This document shows positions 16,317 through 25,300 of a stretch of 28,745 bases of DNA, in pieces; the first letter of the stretch is position 1; every line of letters begins with the position of its first letter. A program made the translations under genes and the position numbers. The notes beneath the pieces were generated by a model. That model had not been told where the DNA came from. It did no database searches and saw only the letters and a program-made list of their open reading frames with translations. Source of the stretch: Candidatus Thalassarchaeaceae archaeon (GTDB taxonomy: Archaea > Thermoplasmatota > Poseidoniia > Poseidoniales > Thalassarchaeaceae); assembly GCA_030747885.1 (NCBI GenBank), contig JASLJW010000157.1, positions 1 to 28,745 of the forward strand, written 5' to 3'.

Positions 16317-18413
16317 ATGAACCGAAAACTATCCGCTATTTTGCTTGGCTTGCTGATGATACTGTTGCCATTGGCTGGATGTGTATCTGATGGAACCGAT
16401 GGACTCCAAGGGCCCGAGGGGCCAGAAGGACCTCCTGGAGCAGATGGAGCAGATGGAGCAGATGGAGCTGACGGTTCCACCCTACATCTCGTCATTGCTG
16501 AGAGTGGTCTACCTGAGTGCAATGCAGATTTGCAGGGTCAGATCTACTTTGTTTCCAGTGATGGGGCCTTCCAAGTCTGTGGATTCTTGGGATGGACAGC
16601 TGTTGACCTAACTGGATCTGCAGGGATTGATGGTACCAACGGAACAAATGGAGCACCAGGTGCAAATGGCGCTGCGGGGGCTGATGGTAATACAACACTA
16701 ACGGGAACTACTACTCTGAGTACAGGTAATTCTCATTGTCCAGATGGAGGAGTCCAAATCGATGTTGGAGTCGACGACAATAAAAACGGATCTCTCGAAT
16801 CTAGTGAGATTGGTTATACAACTTACATCTGCAATGGTACTGATGGTTCTAATGGCGCTGCGGGGGCTGATGGTAATGCAACACTAACGGTAACGACTAA
16901 TCTGAGTTCATCTAGTTCTAATTGTTGGGGAGATGGAGGAGTCCAAATCGATGTTGGTGTAGACGACAATAATAACGGAGTTCTCGAATCGAGTGAAATT
17001 GATGATACAACTTACATCTGCAATGGAGGAGATGGTGCTGACGGAGACAGCGCTTATCAAATCTGGCTAAATAATGGAAACACAGGAAGTGAACAAGACT
17101 TCTTAGATTCTCTTGAAGGCAATTCCGGTACTAATGGCGCTGCGGGGGCTGATGGTAATACAACACTAGCGGTAACTACTACTCTGAGTACAGGTAATTC
17201 TCATTGTCCAGATGGAGGAGTCCAAATCGATGTTGGAGTCGACGACAATAAAAACGGATCTCTCGAATCTAGTGAGATTGATTATACAACTTACATCTGC
17301 AATGGTGCCGACGGTAGTGCCTCACCCAACACCATGCTCACAAGTATCTCAACACCAACCCTCCAAGCATGCTCCAACGGAGGCAGGATTATCGCGCAGG
17401 GACTTGATAATGGAGACGGAGGAGGCACAGCACAGAACGGTGTCCTGGAATCTGGAGAGGTGGACTACACCACGACCTACTGTAGTAACTTCGTATTCAC
17501 TCGCATCGCCGACATCTCCAGCGGCAGCACCCCTGGGCATGCGAACGACATCACAGTCATGGGCACACGGCTCTACTTTCAGGCGAACGATGACAGCACC
17601 GGCTTCGACTACGAACTGTGGGCGCATGAGACAACCAACGGCTCAACTTGGCAGGTAGCAGACATCTACAGCGGGAGCACCGGCAGTTTCCCGAATGGAT
17701 TCGTAGTCATGGGCACACGGCTCTACTTTGAGGCGCGCGGCGATGCGTTCAGCGGCTACGAACTGTGGGCGCACGAGTCAACCAACGACTCGACTTGGCA
17801 GGTAGCGGACATCTACAGCGGCATCGGCGATGGCTTTGCGGATCACATCACAGTCATGGGCACACGGCTCTACTTTGAGGCGACCTGCGGAACCCCTCAG
17901 GCCTGCACCGCTGCCGGTGTAGGCAGCGGTTTTGAACTGTGGGCGCACGAGTCAACCAACGACTCAACTTGGCAGGTAGCGAACATCGCCACGTCCCCCA
18001 CCCCCAGTGCGAATGTGGACGAGATCACAGTCATGGGCACACGGCTCTACTTTCAGGCGACAGACCACAGCAGCGGCTACGAACTGTGGGCGCACGAATC
18101 AACCAACGGCTCGACTTGGCAGGTAGTGGACATCTCCAGCGGCAGCGGCAATGCGAATGTGGACGAGATCACAGTCATGGGCACACGGCTCTACTTTGAG
18201 GCGGCCGGCGGTGGCAGCGGCAGAGAACTGTGGGTACACGAGACAACCAACGGCTCGACTTGGCAGGCAGCGGACATCCACAGCGGGAGCACCGGTGGAT
18301 ATGCGAACGACATCACAGTCATTGGCACACGACTCTACTTTGAGGCGGACGACGGCATCAGCGGCTACGAACTCTGGATGATGGAGATTGATCATACGAT
18401 TACTTACAACTAA
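16317..18413 (+). CDS. repeat-built surface lipoprotein (collagen-like, DUF7151-like and ELW repeats)
   Basis: 698 residues. MNRKLSAILLGLLMILLPLAGC is a lipoprotein signal ending in the lipobox LAGC (Cys22 lipidated), so the protein should be anchored outside the membrane. Then come Gly-X-Y collagen-like triplets (about 26-53, again around 103-123 and near the later repeat junctions). Three modules follow of the type C-x-x-GGVQIDVGVDDN-NG-LESSEI--TTYICNG, resembling DUF7151, plus a fourth divergent one; the Asp/Asn-rich DDNKNG loops look calcium-binding. A short AYQIWLNNGNTGSEQDFLDSL module sits before the third. Residues ~395-698 are six repeats with the core ITVMGTRLYFEA...GYELWAHE, like ELWxxDGT repeats that may form a beta-propeller. 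The role is probably adhesion or particle binding, by inference. DNA composition changes sharply within the gene. Confidence 0.85.
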   Translation: MNRKLSAILLGLLMILLPLAGCVSDGTDGLQGPEGPEGPPGADGADGADGADGSTLHLVIAESGLPECNADLQGQIYFVSSDGAFQVCGFLGWTAVDLTGSAGIDGTNGTNGAPGANGAAGADGNTTLTGTTTLSTGNSHCPDGGVQIDVGVDDNKNGSLESSEIGYTTYICNGTDGSNGAAGADGNATLTVTTNLSSSSSNCWGDGGVQIDVGVDDNNNGVLESSEIDDTTYICNGGDGADGDSAYQIWLNNGNTGSEQDFLDSLEGNSGTNGAAGADGNTTLAVTTTLSTGNSHCPDGGVQIDVGVDDNKNGSLESSEIDYTTYICNGADGSASPNTMLTSISTPTLQACSNGGRIIAQGLDNGDGGGTAQNGVLESGEVDYTTTYCSNFVFTRIADISSGSTPGHANDITVMGTRLYFQANDDSTGFDYELWAHETTNGSTWQVADIYSGSTGSFPNGFVVMGTRLYFEARGDAFSGYELWAHESTNDSTWQVADIYSGIGDGFADHITVMGTRLYFEATCGTPQACTAAGVGSGFELWAHESTNDSTWQVANIATSPTPSANVDEITVMGTRLYFQATDHSSGYELWAHESTNGSTWQVVDISSGSGNANVDEITVMGTRLYFEAAGGGSGRELWVHETTNGSTWQAADIHSGSTGGYANDITVIGTRLYFEADDGISGYELWMMEIDHTITYN
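16665..16838 (+). repeat. 174-nt direct repeat, copy 1
   Basis: Matches 17133-17306 at 171 of 174 positions by eye. It encodes one collagen-like/DUF7151-like module of the lipoprotein. A third, diverged copy (177 nt) lies between them at 16851-17027. Confidence 0.85.
17133..17306 (+). repeat. 174-nt direct repeat, copy 3 (near-identical to copy 1)
   Basis: Differs from 16665-16838 at three positions only. The middle copy at 16851-17027 is clearly older. This points to recent duplication or gene conversion inside the lipoprotein gene. Confidence 0.85.
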
Positions 18414-18468
18414 TTTAGCAACAATCTGCACGGGAATAAATCAAATCAGAGCCACTACTCGGAGTGGC

Positions 18469-18684
18469 ATGAGACCTAGACAGATCCTTGGATTGGCCAT
18501 GATTTTTCTGTTCCTGCCCACCAATTCTGGACTTTATCTTAGTATTCTAGAAGGCGCAACTCCCGCAGATAAAGTACCTGGAGATTTTGTGATGTGGTTG
18601 TGTTGCCTCTTTTTAATTGGAATATTGTTGGTATTGGTTCCCACACGGGAACAGATTCAACTTTCAATAGATGAATCAGAATAA
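18469..18684 (+). CDS. small two-helix membrane protein
   Basis: 71 residues from the ATG at 18469, preceded by GGAG with a 4-base spacer; an earlier in-frame start lacks such a site. Two hydrophobic helices (about 7-25 and 41-60) are joined by a polar loop (EGATPADKVPGDF), and the tail is acidic. No family is recognised. It follows the lipoprotein by 55 bases and its last 28 bases overlap the 3' end of the convergent phosphopantetheinyl transferase gene. Confidence 0.55.
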   Translation: MRPRQILGLAMIFLFLPTNSGLYLSILEGATPADKVPGDFVMWLCCLFLIGILLVLVPTREQIQLSIDESE

Positions 18685-19307
18685 GGTACAGCTATCATGA
18701 TGAAATGGTTTTCAAATTCATTTTGGAATAATCTATAATTTTTCGATTGATAACCTGCAAATTCACCGTCAATTTTGATTTCCTTGGCAGTAGCCATTCC
18801 TTGACCGGTTGCCTTTGAAACTGCTTCTTTAGCCATCCATACGTTCAATCTATGAAAATCTGAAGATTCACTAGATAGGGAATCAATTTCTTCTGGAGTA
18901 CAAAATTGATCTAGAATTGAGTTGCGAATTTGCCGATCTGTTGGTTCCAAATCAACACCAATTTGAGAATAGCCTCTTCCAATCACTGCGACAGCGAGAG
19001 AATCACTATGAGAAATGCTTACAGGCACCATTCCAATTGAGGTTTCAAGTTTCAATGGAAAATTTTCTGAAAGGCTAATTTGGCCAGTAATGCCTTCTTT
19101 TCTACTTGCTTCTGAAAGGCAAAAACGTCCTGCTGCATGCTGCTCTTTTCGTTTGGGGGTCATTCTCTCTTCTGAATGAGCAAGTGTGACATTAGAAATT
19201 GAGTTGTTTCTTGGATTTGCAGGGAGTCGTAAAACACAACAAGTAATTCCATCGTCTAAATCTAGGAAAATTGGTTCATGGATTGGAGTCCATGGGATTT
19301 CTACCAT
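18657..19307 (-). CDS. Sfp-type 4'-phosphopantetheinyl transferase
   Basis: 216 residues with the three PPTase motifs: VSISHS (96-101), IGVDLEP (116-122, with metal ligands D119 and E121) and WMAKEAVSKATGQG (157-170, with E161 and K165). It moves the phosphopantetheine arm of CoA onto the serine of carrier proteins. The length and the presence of both halves in one chain fit the Sfp type rather than the AcpS type. Its start is nine bases after the stop of the megasynthase, and its ribosome-binding site GAGG overlaps that stop (TGAGGA at 19314-19319). It is therefore almost surely the dedicated activator of the two ACP domains encoded just upstream. The first ~60 residues are divergent. Confidence 0.92.
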   Translation of the reverse strand: MVEIPWTPIHEPIFLDLDDGITCCVLRLPANPRNNSISNVTLAHSEERMTPKRKEQHAAGRFCLSEASRKEGITGQISLSENFPLKLETSIGMVPVSISHSDSLAVAVIGRGYSQIGVDLEPTDRQIRNSILDQFCTPEEIDSLSSESSDFHRLNVWMAKEAVSKATGQGMATAKEIKIDGEFAGYQSKNYRLFQNEFENHFIMIAVPYSDSSIES

Positions 19308-19313
19308 AGAAAT

Positions 19314-19319
19314 TCCTCA
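19314..19319 (-). promoter_or_regulatory. ribosome-binding site overlapping the megasynthase stop codon
   Basis: On the minus strand TGAGGA holds both the TGA stop of the synthase and a GAGG Shine-Dalgarno core, six bases before the phosphopantetheinyl transferase ATG. Ribosomes ending on one gene can restart on the next. Confidence 0.6.
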
Positions 19320-22300
19320 TATGTCGGTAAATGTGAATCGAACCTCATCTTTCAATGGCGCCATTCCCTTCAATCGAAGATTCTTGAGTTGGACCACAAC
19401 ATCTCCATTCTCATTCACAATTACAGCATCATGGGTTGTTACTCCTTCATCACTACCAGAACGACGGACAGATCGTATTCTCAATGGACCTCTCAGTGCT
19501 TCAACATCTAGATCCACATGTTCAATTCCAATCGGTAGAGATTCTAAACCATCTATCTCCATAGAAACTAACCCTGCGTTCTGGAAACAAGCTTCTACCA
19601 ACATTGGTAATGATTCTAATTTCATTTGTCCTCCACCTATTTCTTCTGCAAACAAATCATTCTTTGGCAATTCATCACGAGTAAGTGCATGACCATCTAA
19701 TCCCCTGTCTCCATCCACATAGACTCCACCAATGACTCCACCATGTACTTGGAATCTAGGGCCATGGAACATTCGATCATAGACAAATTTAGGGCCATGA
19801 ATAGCCGAACCGGATGTAACTTCACCTAGATTGATTGAATCTACTCGTTCAGCATTACCCCCTGACTTCAGCATTCTAACAACCCCTCTGTGGTGTGTTT
19901 TTGGTTCCCCAAATACATCCCCTTCAGAATTCATTAGATCAGTTTCTAAACGACATCGAATCCAGATGTGATTGTCATCCTGTCTCTCAAATTTAGCATG
20001 AATTCGAATAGATTTAGAGTCCTTTGTGACTTTTACTGGAAGGCCGAATTCTAATTCATTAAATCCATCAATAGCACACATTGGCCACATTAGTCTAGCG
20101 GCCTCAGCGAAAGCTTCCATGGCCATGACTCCAGGCATGTATGCGACGCCATCTATGGCATGATCTTCCAAATGTGGTTGATTTTTCACATCAATAACAG
20201 AAGACACCACGATTTCAGAATAGGGATCAAAAGATTCGATTCGCCCCACATAGGGGAATCTCATTGTGTCGGAGATAAGTTCAGCGATCTCATCAGGTAC
20301 TCTTTGAGGCGGTGGTCGTGTTGAATCTTCATCATCGAGAGCACCCAATGAACCAGCTACCATGACCATTCTTTTCCCATTCCGGAGAGCCTCATCCGCA
20401 AACCTCAATGCTCCTTGTTTTGCTGGAATCATATCTATTCCTGCACTTTCAAAAATAGATTCCAATGAACCACGTGTTGCCATTCCGATTTCACCCCATG
20501 GGGCCCAAGCGATGGCAACCGCTCTGGGCGCTTCTTCATGGGCAGCAATTCTTGCCATTTCAACATCGAGAATTTGATTTGCAGCACAGTACCCAAATTG
20601 CATTGCATTTCCTTGACGTCCAGCGATACTAGTAAAGGAACAGAGGAATTTCATTTGAGGGAGATCTTTTTCCAATGCAGTGACAATATTTCTCCATCCA
20701 TCTACCTTAACAGAAAGAACCCGTTTCATCATTGAAGGTTCCTTTTTCTCAAATGGAGTGGAATCCTCAATTCCTGCCCCATGAATAATTCCAGTTACAG
20801 GCCCCAGTTCTTCACTAACGTTACGCAGTATTTTCACAGTAGATTCAGAATCAGTCACATCAACACTGAGGTAGTCTGCATTATTCCCAGTAGAACGAAT
20901 TGCTTCTAATGTTCGATGAATTTCTAAACCTCTAAGCCATCTACCCCATTCATCATTCCATTCTTTCAAGGAAACCTTGTCTCCAGATTCCTCCATCATT
21001 CTTTCACGAAGTGCAGATTTTTCCTGCTCCAGGACTTCATGAGTTGCATTTAGCATTGAAGCTTGTTCGGCATTCAAACGTGAACGGCCAAGAAGAATAA
21101 AACGAGCATCCGCCCCTTCTGATCTTTCTGCGGTTTCAATTACACAAGCAGCAGTAACTCCTGCTGCACCGCCAGATACGACCCAAACATCATCAGAAGT
21201 AAGTGGAGATTGTACCACTTCCAACTCTTCTTCAAACAAACTCAATCTGTAACGGGTTCCATCTCGTTCAACAGATAATTCTCGAGGAGTATTTTGTTCA
21301 AATAATTCGGTCAACAACATCTCTGCTAAAGTTTCAGGCTCGGCCAATAAACTAGGATCAAGATCAATTGCTCGACATCTTAGATGTGGGCGTTCTCGAC
21401 CATAACTCTTCACTCCACCATGCGCTCCCGCTGATATCGAATTGAAACGAGCACCTCCAATACCATGTCTACCATCCAAGGCAGATACAGAAGCAACCAA
21501 TCCTGATTCTGCTGAATTCAAGTCATTGTCTAAACACTTGAGGATATTGAAGAGTGCTGTAACCGAATAGTCAAGATGTGTACTTGTCGTTGGGTCTTCC
21601 CAAGGAACTCCAGCTAAACGAACTGGAGCCAAATGTATGATTCCTGCAGGAGGTGCTATTGAACGTACAACTTGCCCTAATTCTTCCATTTGTTCGATGT
21701 TGGATGGAGCGATTCTTAGGACATCTACTTCTCCATCTTGTTCTCTAATTGGACCACTTGAGACACTGGGGTCAAGGAAAACTCGTATTGCCTCAATTCC
21801 TCGATTTTCCAATGCTTCACACAATGTCCCTGCAATTCCCCATGCATCATCAGTCACTACAATGCTTCTTCCTTCTAGGTCAAGAGGTTCAGGAGAAGAC
21901 CATTCACATGGTTCAACTTCGACTTGAAACCGTTTAGCTTGAACTTCTGAAAATTCTCTTTCAATAGTTGGAGTTGGAAGTAGTTCTTCCTCATCATCTG
22001 AATACATTGGCTCTTCAACCTCGTCAGTCGTTAGATTTGGAGCAACATCGGTTATTGAAAATGAACCAATGTATGCTATTACGTGCCCTAGAGAGGGATA
22101 ATCTCGAAGTTGGAATTCTTCATCCACAGGAAGACTGAATCGATTCCTTAAATCGGCCATAATTTCGGCCTGTTTAATGGAATCAATTCCTAATTCTCCC
22201 TCCATATCTGCATCCATCTCAAGGAATTCAGCAGGATATCCCGTATGTTCTACAACCACTGCAAGAACACCATCAACTACTGCATCAGATAATTCAGTTA

Positions 22301-25300
22301 ACGGTTCAGAAATAGAATCCTCTTCAACAATCTCTTCTGGAGAATCCTCATCTTCAGATGCTTCAATAGTGGCGGGTTGATCAATAATACTAGAATTACC
22401 AAATGAAGTAACGTATCCAATTACATGCCCTAGAGTAGGGTATTCACGTAATTGGAATGAATCATCGACTGGGATTCCATATTTCTCTCTTAGTTCCGCC
22501 ATAATTTCGGCCTGTTTAATCGAATCAATTCCGAGTTCCCCCTCCATATCTGCATCTAATTCTAAGAATTCAGCAGGATAACCAGTTGCTTCAGCAACCA
22601 CATCTAGGACCTCCTTCTCAACATCTGATCCAATAGATGACGATACTTCGGGCGATACTGGTTTTTCATCAAGAGGCTTCGTAGGGGAATTCTCTTCAAC
22701 TTCTGGCTCAGAAACAATTTCAGGAATTTCCACATGTCCCGAAGAAGATTCAAGTTTCAATATCTCTCCTCCTATGCCGCCAATTAAATCGTCATCAGGG
22801 TCTAGATATGCTACCAGCTTTCTATCAAGTAGACGAAGATGTATGGAATTAGAACCAGTTTGTTCTTGAACCCAATTTTCAATCATTCCAGGAGTAAAAC
22901 GAGCAGTGTCTGATAGAGCAATTCTCTTGAGGAATGTAAGTGCAATTTGACTACCGAAACCTGCTCCATGACGGAGAGCGTAAGTGAGGTCGTGTTCGCC
23001 ACCAGTGCAAAGATTGAGTTCGCCTAGAGAGGGGTCTGCTTCAGAGAAGTTTGCTATAGGAGGAAGCCGTCCTGCTGCAAGACCTCGAATTACGATTGCA
23101 TCTTCGAGTCCAACACCCATGGGGTGTCCAGTATACCCCTTTCCATTCGTGATCAAGATTCGAGAAGCCCCGTCACCAAAAACTGAACGAAGTGACGAAA
23201 CTTCTGCAGAGGCTGATCCTCCTCTAGGTGGAGTATATGGCTCATGAGACATGAATGTCATATTATCTACTAGTGAATCTCTATGAAGATTCCATTTCTC
23301 TTCCATTCTTGCGACGAAACGTTCCATCACTTGGGATGCATGTTCTGTATCCAATCGAGTAGGATGGAATGCACTGTTTGCAATCTCTGCTCCAAGTATT
23401 TCGACATAAGGGGTAACTCCCCGTTCCTTTGCATTTTCATTTCGTTCTAGAACAAAAGCTGCACCCCCCATTCCCAACAACATCCCATGGCGACGGACAT
23501 CGAATGGTAGGGCGACTTTGTCTACTTCATTGCCCATTGCATGAGCGCCAGCAGCTGCAAACCCTGCTCCAATCCAGGGCATCAAACTATCTCCAGTAGG
23601 GTCATCTCCACTAACAATTATGACTCGATCACAACGATTTGTAGCCATCCAATCTTCTGCAATTGCAAAGGCTGCAGGAGTAGATGCACAAGCATTGTTT
23701 ATTGCAAGATTAGGTCCTCTTGCACCAATCCAATTTGCGAATTGGCTATGCCCCATTGAAAGGACTTGTAAGAGATATTTTCTATCGAAATGCCCTTCAT
23801 TTACTTGGCCATTATTCAATGCATGATCAATGACTTTCTGTAAACCTGGGAAAACAGATGCGAAAATCACACCAGTTCTATCTCTTTCTCCATCAGGTAG
23901 GGACCAACGACGAATGACCCTCTTACCTGCACTATTGGTTTGTTCTACAGGAATCAGTGGTAAACCTGCATCTGTGAGTGCTTCAAGACCTGCAGCAAAT
24001 GCAAGAGATGTGGCAATGTCGAATGCATCAACTAAATGCGAATCAATTCCATATTGTTCTGAGAGGTCGAAATATCCACCTCTTCCGGCTAGTTGTGGAA
24101 TTGTATCTACTGTATCTGCAGGAACTAGATTCGCAGTCCCATCTTCTTCTTTTACAAGACGAACAATACGTTTTTCGAGAAGTTTTTCCTTCAAATCTTC
24201 AGGTAATTCAGAAATGAGATTCTTGCCACTCAAAATTGCGTCCCAACCTTCAGAGTCAAACACCTCATCAAGGCCCGGAAGTCCCAATGAAATTCCAGAA
24301 ACTACTGGGGGAGAGGAGATTACAGTTCCAGTGTGTGTGTTTTCTGAACTTGTAAATTGCATCTGCGGAATTACTTCAATCCAATCAGTAAAATCTTGAA
24401 TTGAAGTAAACAAAGTAGGGTCAGAATCCGAAACCTGATGATTTGAAATTATTTCTCGAGCAATTGACGCACTAGTTTCTGCATCAACTCCAATCTCCTT
24501 TAGTGATACTGCCCCAACTAATACTGCGGCAGGAAAACCAACATGTTTAGAAAAAATGTTGGCGATGGTAGTTGTAATTCGCCGATTGGCTTGAAATTCA
24601 GTTTCCATTTCCATCGAATTTGATTTCGCCATCAAATTTGAAGTGCCAACAGATGATGTTTCGTTCGAAGATGAAGTCACACTAGGGAGTGGACGAGCAC
24701 GAATACGTAGAGATTCTTCTTCTTCAGAATTATCCTGGGTCGTACCAACTGCTGAATTAACTGGATCGGCTCTGAATGCATCTGTATGGATATTTGAGTT
24801 TAGAGAATGAATTTCAGGGCACTTTCCTGATACTGCCAACATACCTAGAGCACCGAAAAAGGAGTTAATTCCTCCTGTTTTCGGATGATTTGTAATATTG
24901 ATCAAGACATCTTCTGATTCTAGGATCTGACTGGCAAATAATGCCAATGCTCTCTTTGGACCCACTTCAAGGAATGCCTTTGCCCCGGCTTTATGCATAG
25001 ATTGGACCTGAGTCGTCCATTCTACAGCAGAAGACATCTGTGGAGCAAGTTTCTCAAGGATTGCTGATTTTACATCTTCACCTTTCGGAACTTCATTCGG
25101 ATAGAATTGACCATCTACATTTGCAGTAATCGGAATTGATGGAAGAGAAATTTCTAAATTTTCTAGGAATTTCCTCAGCGGCTCATTTGCTGGTGCGACA
25201 ATTTTACTGTGAAATGCATGACTAGTTTGAAGTTGAACTACAGTTGCACCTGCTGCTTCAAATTTCGCCATTACTTGTTTCATTGGTTCAGTTTCCCCGG

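Noticed and set aside
17349..18431. Minus-strand and alternate plus frames across the GC-rich repeat part of the lipoprotein gene
   Set aside because: They are open only because the repeats are GC-rich and periodic; their translations repeat in register with the lipoprotein repeats and lack start signals.
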